From Anarhynchus alexandrinus (lineage: Eukaryota; Chordata; Aves; Charadriiformes; Charadriidae): a stretch of DNA of 64,000 nucleotides. Below are positions 1 to 13,100 of the stretch, in pieces (the first letter of the stretch is position 1; each line of letters starts with the position of its first letter). The DNA is taken from contig VUYV01000053.1 of assembly GCA_008711295.1 (NCBI GenBank), positions 4,155,162 through 4,219,161 on the forward strand, in the 5' to 3' direction. The notes below the pieces were generated by a model. It did no database searches. It was not told the DNA's origin and worked only from the letters and a program-made list of their open reading frames with translations. The position numbers and the translations under genes are program-made.

Positions 1-3000
1 ATCCTTCTAAAATGGAATTGGATCTCCTGCTACCTGGAATGGCCGACCTACGGTATCTTGCATCCTATTGCTGACATGATAAGTTCATTAATGAAATGGT
101 CATTACGAAGGCTCCTGGTCATGCAGAAAGACCACAAAGCCAAAACAAATTGGTGAGGATTCTTCTGGGTTGAGTGCAGTTCTTTTGTCTTCTGCGTTTG
201 CACTTGTTTGAATATAACGGCCATAGAAGATGAGGAAAGTATTACATCTGACATAATTCAGAGCACAGGTGAAGTCTGTCTGGTACGGACTTTGTCTTGA
301 ATTACTGCTGTCAGATAGTAACCAGGTAGCAATCTGAGAAGTTGCTCCTCAAAAGCCCAAAGTGTGATTCTGGTCAATGTTAAACCTGGAAACCCTAGAA
401 AATCAGAGGATACATTCTTGTTTTTATTTACTGACAATCACTGCAACAGTGCTTAAGTAAAACAAATTAAAAGCTTGTATTAATGAGTAACACGTAAAAT
501 GTGCTAGGGTCATTTATGAAGGAAAAGGAGTTTTGTGAGTTAGTAATTTTGAATGACTGTATATATCCTTATCAAAATGAGAAGTTTTAAAAGTAATGAG
601 AATTACGTAAGGCAGTATCTTCCAAGTTTTCAGTGCGTTCTTGTAGTTCTGTTGGTAGATAAGTCCACAGGTAGTCAGCAACATGGGCCTCCTGGGTATG
701 TGTTTCTTCCATCCTGTTTCTCAAGTCCCAGAAGAGTTGCATTTAACAAAATTGTAGCTGTCTCAATAAGGTTTGATTTCAGCTTTGGTGACAAGAAAAA
801 AAGAAAACTTTCATCCCGTTCTAAAGCAGAGCAGCGGCTAGCAGTGATGTTAACTTCACTAGGCAAAATTGTATATGAATGTTAGAAAGAAACTGTACAT
901 TCATTTTCACTGAAAAAAACAATTTTGCTTATGATTTCAATAAGAAGACTCCAAACTTTCTTTTGAAGTTAATTATATGCTGTTAGTAATAACTAATGTA
1001 AGTAATTAGTGTCATATTGGCATATTCCAGCAAAATGTTTGCTCCACATGATGGATTTATCTGTGGAGTTAAAACTTGTAGTTTAAATACTTCGAAAAGT
1101 TACGTGGAAATTCCAAATATGACTATGTTTTTTTCACCTTTCTTCAAGGCAGCGTGTGATTATGTTAGATATAATCAGTACAGTGTGAAATTACTGGTTT
1201 ATTTAATTGGATTTTTAACTCTACTGAGATTGAATATAAAGGACACTGGTCATAACATCAATTAATATGGAATAGGTTATCTTTGATAAAAACTGCCATT
1301 TTTAATAGTTCAATTGCATTAATGTTGTAGTTATATATGGATGCATAAGCTTTATTCAGCTTATCAAATGAAAATGAATGATTTTTCTAAAATCAGCTCA
1401 TTAAAATTCAATTGTAGTTTTGAATTTCATTGCAGTTCTACATGGTGAATCCTTATTCCTTTTAACAAACAAAGCATTTTTTCTAAACTGAACTGCTGAA
1501 TTCTCTTACTACTTTAAACAAAAAGAATAGTCTTATGCATTGTTTATATAAACTACATCAACAATAAAAATTCTGTGATTCAGTAAAACTCTGCCCATGT
1601 AAAACTTTGCCTGTAACAATAAATTCTGGCACCACTGAAATCGTCTGTTGAATTTGGAACCGGTAGTTCACCTGTAATTTGTAGCTAATGTACTGCATAT
1701 AGTTTATGATTACCTTACACATGCTGACTTAACAATTCTTGTCTTAAATGTTCTTGTTTTAAAAACATACATGACTAAAGTTTCTGTCTTTTTTTTTTCT
1801 TGATTCATTATGAGCTTAGTCTTGTGTGGTGGTGAATGCTCTTGGTCAGACTGTGGAGGGCATCTTAGCTTAATGATGACATAGATTACCTTGTTTATCA
1901 AACAGAAGTTCAGGTCAGTACTTCTTCTGAAGTCAAGAATGAGAAGAGTTGCCTCTCCTCTCCTGTACCAGAAGCCTTAGCCACCTTCCAAATTCCAAAA
2001 GCCATCGGTGCCTCACCAGATGCTAGCAGCCCCATGCGTCCATCCAGGCGGTCAAAATCTGTTACTTGCTAGCTGTCACTTCTGCAACATGATGACAATA
2101 TTTACCCACCAAAGTTTTGCTGCAAATTTAAACTGTGCAGAATGTAAAAGTAAATCACGTGTTATCAAAGTAATGTAAGGAAAAATGTTCTCATTTTATT
2201 ATTCACTTGTCAATTCAGTATAGCAAAACTATTTTAAAAGTACATTAATTCCTGTAACACTTCCGATCTGCTACAGAGTTCAGCAACTATCTGAATATAG
2301 GATCGGTATGGTCAGAATAATGTGCCAGGTCTTCACTCAATTAGGCATGGATTCAAAGCAGTACTCTGCACATGGCATGGGGGAAGTCCATATTTCAGTG
2401 TCATAGGACATTGTTTTTAGGAAATTAATTTGCTGAGGATAATTTTTGTTCCCCAGATGTGTTTGAGCTTCATTTTGTGCAAATTAGGAGGAACAGATTT
2501 AATTATTTTACGGTATTTGATTTGTCTACTTTTGTAGAAGTAGCAAGAGATATTTTTCACAATTGGTAAAGGCATTGTTATATATAAGGCAGCTGGGTTG
2601 CTTTGTTTCAGGAGTCTAAATTAATTGTGTATAATACATATATGACATTTTCAAAACTTTGGTTTGCCTTTAAAATTGAGAAGCTAAGATTTCAGTGCAA
2701 CGTTTCTGTTAACTGTGGCATTCTGTCTTGCAGCTACAAAGCAGATAAACAGTTAATTAATTTCACTATTCTTAAAACAGCAGTATTATGCTTCATTCCT
2801 AACTCAGATCATTTTACATTTCTTGTCATATGCTGGAGAAGAAAAAATATAGATAGATAATACTTCCATACTACAAGTCCAGGGGGTACTGCTGACATAG
2901 AATATGTGGAGAATTTCATACTTGCAAGAAGGAATGGAAAAATAATCTACTGTGTTGTTTATGTGGTGATGATGTATATCTTTGAGACATGTGTTAGCTC

Positions 3001-5091
3001 TTGGAATATTGAATGCTCTCTAGGTGAAGATACATTGCTCAGTTTTTATAAAGATATTTTTATTTCTATTTTGGGTAAAAGCCAAAACTTTTACAAATAA
3101 TTTGAGCTAAGGGATTAAGTAGATAACTTGAAACAATGAGGATGGATCATTTTGTAGCTGGTTATAAATAAGCATGTGCAGAAATAAGATATGTATTTCT
3201 TTGAAAACTGTTGAGGATTCCTGTTGAGGTTGTAAAGTCTTAATCATAAAAATATTTATCGTGTCTTTATATTAAACTACAAATACATGTGCTAAATTCC
3301 AAATGCATTAAGGATATGCATAACAATAGGAAATAACGCAGAAATTGAAAATGAAAAGCAGCTGAGGCTATGTCCTTTAGTCTTACTGTTCTGACATCTT
3401 ACAAACTAATTTGGGTTTTTCATATACATGTCACAATACTGAAAGGCATCATTAAAACTTATATTGCGTTTCCCACTGTCCACTTTTCTTACTGTTTTTC
3501 CTCTACCAGATTGGAATCTGTTATGAAGTGTGAGCACTTGCACGCCTTTTGTTTTCTATGCACAGTTAGCATACATGCATTGCATTCATGTAGAGTTAGA
3601 CATGTTAAAACCTTCAGTAACTCTGTGCAGAAATAAAGCTTCACATCTATGAACTTGTTGTACACTTTTTCAGAATACATATGCAAGTAGTTTTCTAAAT
3701 ACTGCTATATTTAACCGCATATGGACATCGGTATTCTGTTTAGATGAGCTTGATTAAAATAATAGAAGATAAAGTATTTGTTACTGGAAAATCATAAAGG
3801 ATGAAATGGACTTTTAAAGTAACAAGAAGCAAATTATTCATGTGATGAGTTTTTGGTTTATTGTTTTAAACCTGCAGTTCATAATCACTCAGCAGCCATT
3901 TAAGAAAGAAGAGTGAGATGAATACAAATAAGATCCTAATGATCCTTAATGTGATTGTTCCTGTAATGCAGATTTTATATTTCTGCTATCACAGTTGGCT
4001 GGTGCCAAGTTTTTGCTAGTTGCTGTGTTTTAGAGAACTCTGATATGAGATGAAGGCATAAATGAAAAGTCTGGCAGAGGAACACTTGAGATATTTCAAT
4101 TTTGGAATTTGGTCAGATGTTATAGTTAATAGGAGTGTGGTTTGAGTTGGAGGGTGCCTGTTGTAAGAATGAAAGTTAAAAATATTGAAATGAATTGTTC
4201 AAATGGAAATATTGTTTTGCCATTCATCATCCAGGGGCACAATGGTAATACATTTGTCTAGTAGAACTATGTGCGTTTTTGTGTTCTTCAGTGTTGGCAA
4301 AAAGAGCTAATGAAAAAATCTAGTCACTTTTTTAACTCTCGTTGAGTATTTTTTTGTTCTATGTTTTTAAAAATAGTCTTAAAAATTCAAGTAGTTTATT
4401 TTTTAAATATTAAGTTACATTCCAATTCTGGTTTCTTTTAAAAGACTTCTGTAATAAAATCACTATTTTCATCAGTGCAATTATTAGTTGATTTACTTTG
4501 GCATACCCTTTTCAGCCTAGAGAGACACAAATGACACACTTGACTGTTGAATGAGGCATTCTGAGACTGTGAAAGAAAATGGGTTTTCATCTTCTTTTAA
4601 AGTTAACCTTGTGCCAAACTTTTTGTAGAGGCCATGGAGGTGATTATTTAATATTAAATAAATGTCGGTTTACTTTTAGAAAGTACATTCTTTGGTCATC
4701 ACATCACTTCCATTTTAGTCAAATTTGTTGTTGACCCAAATGGAAACAGGCTAACTCTATTGTTTTCTAAACAAGGAATACTTCCCTTTTTATATGTAAA
4801 CTGTGTTGGTGAAATTACATTTCAGACATGGGAGTAAGAAAGCTGCTAATAAATTCCTTAAGTGGGAAGAATCATAACAATACCTATCTAGCAGAAATTG
4901 AGATAAGATATGTATATATACACACACATGCACACGCATAAATATATGTTCTTCTTACATGATATCAAGTGATTAAAAGTTACAATGTGTATAGGAAGGA
5001 TATCAGAGGGACTCCATAAGGCAGAAATGAAATTATAATGAATAACATTGAAAATGGTTTTACTTATTTTCTTCGTATCTTTTTCTTGAAG
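1..5091 (+). other. SBF2: SBF2 intron (3' part), non-coding
   Basis: This is the downstream part of the intron before the first visible exon. It is AT-rich with no recognisable exon: the residues expected just before the next exon (ending in a MMNCTLQ-like stretch in mammals) are not encoded here. Frames of up to 110 codons (553-885) have no acceptor/donor pair or recognisable sequence. A short mixed TA/CA run lies at 4911-4946. No transposon is recognisable by eye. Confidence 0.8.
4911..4946. repeat. Short TA/CA simple repeat
   Basis: A TATATA run passes directly into CACACACA and then a degenerate CA/GCA stretch. It is an ordinary impure dinucleotide microsatellite lying about 150 bases before the first exon of the window. 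Confidence 0.7.
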
Positions 5092-5160
5092 GATTGTTCA
5101 TCGTCAGAAGAATATAGCATTGCTGCAGCGTTGCTACCCCTGACGACTGCTTTTTATAGG
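5092..5160 (+). CDS. SBF2: SBF2 exon w1 (SBF2 homology domain)
   Basis: The exon is 69 nt, phase 0 on both sides, and encodes 23 residues beginning DCSSSEEYSIAAALLPLTTA and ending AFYR. The acceptor follows TTTTTCTTGAAG and the donor is AGG|GTAAGT, a near-perfect consensus. In the mammalian protein this stretch sits in the helical SBF2 homology region after the dDENN domain and continues directly into [12 protein letters not shown], exactly what the next exon encodes. The region is a conserved part of MTMR5/MTMR13 with no known catalytic role. This small exon is isolated, with at least 5 kb of intron before it and 16.6 kb after it. Confidence 0.96.
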
Positions 5161-8100
5161 GTAAGTTTTTATTGAAAACCACTCCTATTTTGTATTTTTT
5201 ACATTATGTACCGTGTTAAAATTAACAAAGTGATGACAGGAGATGCATGGTGTGTAGGGAAGGTTCATTCTAAAATTGATTGATGTCAGTGGACATTGCT
5301 GCAGAATTACACTTTCTGATGCTGGGTGATGATGATTATGATAAATTTACCCAGAACCAAATGCAGGCTTATATGATGGGTTAGAGAATTACAATTGAAT
5401 TATAACTAGTCACTAAAATAATTGAAAAGAATAATTTCTGATGTTATCATGTAAAAACTGTTTATTGGAATACTTTTTTGTTTAAGCTGGCATGTTAAGT
5501 ACTGGCCAAAAAGTACATGTTAAGTTTGCAGTCTGTGTAGTTGTTAACTGTGGAGAGTATTATGAATGGCTTTTTTTAACTGTATATCTGTTTTCAATTT
5601 CTTGTGGGTTTTTTTCTTTTCTTTTTCCATAGTGTTTGATAGTGATAAAATATAATATGATAGTAAATATGAAAATGCAAATAATGCAAATTTTGCAAGC
5701 AGTTATTTCAAAAGCAGAACTTCTGTAGTATGACTGTAGTTATTTCAGTGTCCCAATACAGTAGCGTTTTCACCAATTCTCATTAGCTCAAGTGCCACTT
5801 CTTACATATCTGAGGAGGTGAGAAGTTCAGAACATGGACTTGCTTACAATATTAAATAATCTTTGTTTAATGTGAATATTGTTATACAACCCAGTTTGGG
5901 AAATAAGTGTATAATCATTGGTAATTGGTACATCATGGTATTGCAAAATAGTAGTTACTGTGATGGCCTAGCTAGACATTAGTAACGTGATGGAAATTAA
6001 GAAAAATATAACCTTCCATCCTTCAGATGGTGTATGAGGTGTTTATGAGTAGCCATAAATAAAATCCAGAGAGATTCCTATTTTGGCTGAATAGAAACTA
6101 AGGTTTCTGCAACAGTAAGCTGAGAAATCAAGCAGTGCTTTTTAATTTAAACTATACATTCTAATTGAGCAACTTCTGGTTGTTTTAAACTAGAAATAGA
6201 TCCTGTGATGTAGTTTTTTGAATAAAAAATGTGAAACACTACCAGTCACAGAAGACAGAAACATCTGCTGAAGATGAGAGGAATTTTGACAGTGTCATAT
6301 GCATAGGAAGTTTCATGAAATCTCCTATTTAAGCCAGTATTTACTACATATATAGAGCATAAAGTGGTAGATTTTCTCTCTTCTAATCGTTTGAACTGTG
6401 AAAAAGTTTTATTTAAATGGGCTTTATTTTAGAGCTGTACATAACACCCCCAGCCTGCTTTCTGGAAAGAGTCTACGGAGTATTTTCATTCTCTTATATA
6501 AGCTAGTGTGGTGAGACATTAAATTAAATCCCAGCAAATAAACTTTCTCCCATCTTTAGTTATAAGTTCATCTTTTTCTACTCCCTCTCTTTTGAGTCCT
6601 TGAGTAGCAGAATGGTGAGTTGTTTGTCATTTGTTGCTGCCACTAATGCTTCATTTGGAGAAAGAGCTAATGAGCTATCAAGATTTTCCAGTTCCCTGTT
6701 TTATATTTGCTGCTGCATTAATCCTATATTATGGAGAAAGACTGACTTTAGTTTTGTTTTATTTTCTGATTTTTAGTTCCTCTAATAAAAATGGCTGAGA
6801 GAGTCCACAGAGCTCTTTACTGTGAGAGGTAGAGAGTATTTTGGGGAGTTGTAGCAGTTCGGTTAGATTCCTCATTGGTAAAGTTTGATCACGTGGGGGA
6901 AAAAAAGGCAGTTAAAAAAATACTTTTAAAAATACTTTTGTTTTGTGTGGAGTATCATGAGTGTTGAAATAAGCTTAAATAAGTTTTAATTTTACAATGA
7001 AGAAGAGCAGAAAGCTGTATTGAATGTAGAGTATCTTTAAATAATTTCTTCTATACACTTGTAATTTTGGTAGGAGTACTGACATCTCACAAAAAGTTCT
7101 CTGAAATGTTTTGTGTAATAACCTGGTCCCATATTTACTATTTAACTCTAAAGCTATACACTCAGGAAACTGTGAGTCCCTGGATGTAAGAAGCACGATG
7201 ATTTTCTTAATGTTCCAGACCTGAATTAAAAATTAAAGTAACCTGACTGTTAACTTGCAAAAAACAGCTGTTAATGCATAATAGAAAAAGAATTTTGTTT
7301 TTCCCAGATCTAATCCTCAGGTTCAGTGATGGCCCCCTTTGGTATGTCCCATTAGATACAATTCTTTGGCAAAAGTACTTATTTTGATATAAAACTATTC
7401 ATACTAAACACAAACTGTTGTGTTGTTCAGAACATAAGATCAGTAGACAAACTGCAGTGAGTAGTTAACATTAAGATTAACAGTTTAAGGTTCTGTTTGG
7501 GATTTGAGTAAAAATTAAACTTTTTAAAGCATTTTTTAGCTTCTCTAGAGGTTTTCAAAATTGTGTGCTAGACTAGAGTGAGTATGTTCTACTGGGCATG
7601 AACCTGTGTAGGAACAATGTTCTGTATCAGTATTCTTAAATTAAGAAAAATCTGTGTCATTTTTCCACCCCATTAACATCTCTATAACCCTTTGGAGGGA
7701 TTCCTGCTCTAGAGGTACACTAAACTAATGTTCTTCTTCCCCTGTTTTGGGGAGAAATAATATCAAATCCTGCTGCTTTACTTTTCTCCCTTGAACTTCC
7801 TGCTTGCTAACGTATTAACAGTTTATAAGTTCTCTTTTCACTGGGTTTCCCTTTACTGAAATCTTAGAATGATTAAAGTTTTGTTGCTTAACACAGCATA
7901 GTGCTGTTCTGTCTCTGATAAGTCCAGAGGAATGTACAAACTAAAATTAAGGCCATTTGGGGGATTATTTGTTTTTTATTAAAATACCTTCAGGAAAATG
8001 GTATGTTTGCACTGTCAAACTATGCCATGGCCTTTTCTGCTGAGTTGCTTGTCAATTTTATTTAATTACTTTATACAGTGTAGTTTACACACACATACAT

Positions 8101-9659
8101 GTGCACGCATGCTTCAAGCTGCATTTTGTTTTTCTGTAGGCAGAGCACAGGTATTCCAATACCGTTGCTTCAATATGCAGAACTCTCCTACCCTTGCTAT
8201 AAGTGTGATTGTGTTTATGCTTTCCAAAAAATGGTGGGGTACTGCTTGGCAATATGTACTTGTTTTTATTGATGGTTCCATTATCAGAATACCGTGTGTA
8301 GTGCCAGCAGCATATTAAATGTTATTTCACTTAGCCCTGTTGAAACTGCAGTGTTCTTGGTAGCCGGGAATAGACAGGAATTGTGAATCTAATAATGACA
8401 CAGGTTTTCATTTCTGTGTGCATTGGTATTACTATGCAAGTGGTATTCCAAATTGAGTTATCAGTAAGAAAGCCTGTAGTAAATCTAAAAATGTTCTAGT
8501 TATATCAGGCAAATATATGTTTTACCATCTATGTTTGCTATAGCATTTTGATGGGAAAATTATGATGGGATTTCACATCTCAACATTTTATTATTAATGT
8601 AATTCCTGTTGTTTCAAATGAAATAATAAAAAGAAGTTACACAACGTCACAGTTTCTTTGTGAAAGGACTGTTGTGTATATGAAATGTTAAGTTTCATTT
8701 TATTTACCTAACACAAAGCAGAGCACTAATGAAACAATTACCTGTTCTTCCTAAATAGCTTTACTGTACGTGGCCATACACTGTGCAGAGAGCAAGCGTT
8801 TGAGGTGTATAAATGATGAGAAAGATGTGTTTTCATGTGAGTCCAGCAGATGAAACCGAAAAACTGAGTAGTTAGAGAAACATACTCCTAGAGGTGACAT
8901 TGGTAAGATTCTGGAGTAGTCTTCTCATGAAGTACTCAATGCTCTAGCCTTGAGGTATTTTAAAATATCCTTGGGAAAACAGTAAGAAAATTATAGAAAG
9001 ACACAAGCTTGTATGATCTGACTGATCTTGTCTTAATGTCTTTGATTACGTAAAGATTAGTCTAGGGTATTTCTACATATATCTAATTAAAATAACAAGA
9101 AACATTACCCTGTGTACAGCATGCTATCAGCTCTTGGGATGTCTGGTGAAATTTCAGAATTCCAACTCCTGAAGTCTGGTAAGTGATCCGTTGTGAAACT
9201 TGATCAGGCAGGATTTGATCATACTCTAACTCATAGCTGGTGGGATTAAATTCATAGACAGGAGGTCAGTACTAAGTTGCATATTTGTGGCCTAGAGAAA
9301 TAATTGAATTTTTCTAGAAAAAATAGTCATAATGCTTTTAAAAAAATTTTAAATATTGGTCATGAGCTGTTAGCAAAATGTGACTCATCAGTGACAGTGG
9401 ACTTTGGTGTGTACTGTTAATGTCACAAAAACAAACACAACTTCTGCTTATGGGTTAGAAAAAGGTTTTAGTTTACCATTAGTAATACTGTTGGAATTTT
9501 GTTTAAAATTGAAACAGTATAAATAAAATGTATTTATACATGAAGATAAAAGAATCTTTCCATGGTTTTTTGGTATGGATGACCCATGCTTATTTGGTAT
9601 GCGGTCATGTTTTCTGTGTGTAAAATAGAAGTGTAGTATTCCCTGGTGCTGGGGAAAAG

Positions 9660-10133
9660 AGGTCGTCTTCTACACGTGGAAGAAAGGGCAAGACGAAAAG
9701 GATATATTTTAATCAGATTTTCATTTTATTGACTCATCAAGGAAGACTGACGATCGTATAATTGGCATTGTCAAATGCACCGGATTTGGATACTCTCTTT
9801 CGATTGTGTCTCTTTGCCAAGGTGGCAAGATGTCACGTAGATTACGCTGCGTTTCTTGAAGGTTTAGTATGCAGCAAGAGTGACAATCAGTGGCAGGCAC
9901 CAGTTTCAGCCTGTCCGCTGGACAACAGGCAGAGGGAGCAAAAGCTCTCTTCCCCGCTGCTGTTCCTTGCCAAGTCACAATCAGAGTCCACTTCTCCGTC
10001 TTCCCTCCCTTTTCAACTAAGGTCATGTTTGGCAGCCTGAGCAAATGTTTTTTTCTTGCATCCCTTAACAATTGCAGAACCTGAATGTGCAGATTATAGT
10101 ACAATTTTCTCACTTTCAGGGGATTTTTTTCAA
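9660..10133. other. CpG-rich intronic block with opposing open frames, unidentified
   Basis: This block contrasts with its surroundings: about 13 CpG dinucleotides fall in the first 340 bases, against very few in the flanks, and GC content is clearly higher. The minus strand carries a 130-codon open frame (10113 to 9721) starting MRKLYYNLHIQVLQLLRDAR and ending VFLDESIK, with AATAAA overlapping its last codons. The plus strand has 92- and 64-codon frames over the same bases (9762-10040 and 9890-10084). I do not recognise any of the translations. It could be a retrocopy fragment, an exon of an antisense non-coding RNA, an unknown repeat, or a conserved regulatory element. A CACGTG E-box lies at 9673-9678. 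I do not call a gene. Confidence 0.4.
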
Positions 10134-13100
10134 AACTTTATAATTAAAATTTTACGCTTAAACTTGGTCTAATCATCTGCATTCTCGTGCCTTTCTAAGG
10201 ATATTCTACCACATTACATAGTAGGTAGTAACGCACTTGCAAATTTTTGTTAATTGGCATTCAGAAGTGACAGTTCTGATCACCTGTGTTTGAATAAAGG
10301 AATTGGCATAGTAAAAATATACTATTATCAAAGTAAAGTTTGTTCTGTGTAGAAATGATGAATGGACTTCCATATTTTATAGACAAGCATTTCTTTAAAT
10401 TGCAGTAGCCAGAGTAGTAGTATTTTTCAGAATCGCAAGTATTTCATTTAGATTTCTGAGTCAGTTGTTGGTTTTAATGGCTTGATGTATACACTTGGAT
10501 AGTGCTGATCTAATTTCAGCAAAAATAATCCAAATGCAGTAAACTGTCTCTCAGATCCCATTAAAATTGACATTTGTCATTTAGCATAACACAGTGAGAT
10601 GCACTGGAGACTGCTTCGTAATTTTTATGTGCCGAAATTATGTAATTCTTGGGAAGGATGGAGGGAAGGATTGATTTTTATTTTTCCTTCTATTTTAATG
10701 ATTGTAAGCCATGAAATTTTAAGTAAAATTTCAGTTGGATACTGATGCTAATTTTATTCCAGAACTTGCAATGAAACATCAGAGAAATATTTTGCAGACT
10801 AGGGCTAACCAAAATCCTTAGAGTATGCTATTGTTTGGCTGTTCATCTGCATGTCTGCCCATTTATCATTTGTACTACTTATGTCTATCCCTTTCTCTAT
10901 TCAGAAGGAAATAAATTACATAAAATAGAACTGCTTTATTCAGTGTTTTTAAAAGATTGCCGAAATTTGGTAAATCATTTTACTTAAAACTTTTGAATAT
11001 AGTATAGAACATTTATACAGGTCATCTTCGGGATTATCCTAGTAGCATTTTCGAGATGAAAAATATTTTAGTCTGTGTTTAATGGAAGTGGGTTTTGTTC
11101 AAGTTTGTTTAAGTTTTTTTTAATAATCTTCAAGGTGAGTACAAAACTGTGATTTAAGAAAAAAAATTGAAGTTAATGATAAAATATGAAACTGGAAGTA
11201 TTCCATGTTAAGACATCAATGTAAGTAATTCTGATATTTTCCACAGTGAAACATATATGCTCTTTTCCTTAATGTAATAATAAAATGAAATTAATGGAGT
11301 GTATACTTTCCTAGCTGAAATGAATTACCAAGTCTCAGTAACAGCTATGACAGATGTTCAATGGAAGAAAGCCTTTGCTCCTTGAAATGCCTAAATAAAT
11401 GACCACTTTACTTCAGAGCCCATTAGGTGTGGGAGGGATTCCCAATTCTAAGGATAAGGGCTTTCTCTGAAGATTAAAGAGGCAGTACTAGAGAAATCCA
11501 GGGTAGTTTATCATATTCTAACTATTACCATCAAATGCTTTTCAAGAGAGACCCAATTCAAGGTTAATTATGTAACAGAAGCATCATGATTTGAAATGTG
11601 CTCTCTGTTGTATAGCGGCTGCTACAAAGTCACAGAGAAGCTACCTAATGAAAGGCTGATGAAGAGATCTGTGATGATGGGTGAAGAGTGAATTCCATTT
11701 TTATGTCTTTATCAGGCAAATTTGATACACTTAGTATCAGCTGGAATAATTGGAATATTGGTCCAACTGTACTGTGGAAAACAGTGGAAAATTTGGTAAT
11801 AACATTATCTCTGTTACTTTATAACAAATAATAATATGTTAGTCTTTATTTTAGAACTTGTGTAAATACCAGGGAATTGCATAAAGTTATTGGGTGATAG
11901 AATTAATTTTGAAAAGCAAAATTAGTGGGATTTTTTACATGTAACATGAGTTTTCATTCTTAACTTATATTTCTGCACAACTGGGATTGGCCAAGTAATT
12001 CTTATAAACAGCAGCATGCTCTTAACCTTCTATAAAGCTAGAAGGGCTTTCTGTAATGCTTTAAGCTTTCTATACTGAAATATTTTCATTCTTATATCTC
12101 ATTACTATATTTCCCTCTAAATGTTTCTGTTTTACTCTGACGTGCTTAAGATGAAATCACTTCTGCTTTAAAATTCTCCACTCTTGAATTGCTGGCTTTA
12201 ATTTAGGAAACTCCCATCCTGAAAGACTTCCTTTATTGTCTTGGCAAGCAGTTTTGTCTGCTTCCATTAATTTTCTTCTTGCATCTCTATTCTGCCAGTT
12301 TTGATACTATCTTACTCAATGGAAATGTTTTTGTGACTGAAATTTTATTAAATAACACTATTTTTAATACTATACTTATCCATTCTCAGGATGGTAATCC
12401 CTTTAATGTAGAAATATATTAAGTTGCCTGCTTAAAAAACAGCAAGAACATGCCTGTATCGTATAGTGGATCGTATGGAAGAAGCTGAACTACAAAGCAA
12501 AAGATATGTCAGCAGATTTTAAGTGGTTCCTATTTTTTGAATAATTCTTCTACAGCAAACAGCAGTGAATTTAAGGACATCACACAGGAGAGAAGCAAGC
12601 TTTTTCTGCAGTACTTCAAATGAAGTAATAAGTATCAAGATAACATATATTAGCTTTCATTGTTGGATTTTGCTGTTCTTTCACTATCAGAGCCCTAATG
12701 CTTCTTTGTATCAGCAGAGATTGTAACGTTTCAATTCCAGATACCAGTCTGGCTTGTTAGGACAAAGTGAGTGCTAATGTTAGTGAAAAGTGTAAAAGGG
12801 CATGATAGACATGCCCTGTTTCGCAGGGGTAGGGCTGGATGTTAATCCTTTCAAGTGATTCATATTTTGTAAGAAAAAATACATGTTTATGCTTTAGGCT
12901 GAGGTCAGTTCCTAGGTTTCTGGCACTAGTGTAACTTAAAAGAACACTCTTTGGTATGTTTACAATATAAGCTAGATTTTTAAATCTTAATTTAATATGT
13001 AAATTGCTTTTCCATGTATCATCTTGTTTAAGAATTCTTCATTCAGAGATCTTACTCATTTTGCACATATTGAAGTTGACAGGCAAAAGATTGATTAAGG

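Noticed and set aside
553..885. 110-codon plus-strand frame in the first intron as a gene or SBF2 exon
   Set aside because: No acceptor/donor fit, composition like the flanks, and no resemblance to SBF2 residues expected upstream.
8083..8111. CA/GCA-rich run as a microsatellite of note
   Set aside because: Very short and impure; unremarkable.
7998..8318. 106-codon plus frame with hydrophobic stretches
   Set aside because: Typical chance frame in T-rich intron; the apparent membrane segments reflect T-rich codons only.
9721..10113. 130-codon minus-strand open frame as a protein-coding gene
   Set aside because: I do not recognise the translation, see no promoter or splice context, and the opposite strand is open as well. 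Kept only as an unexplained block.
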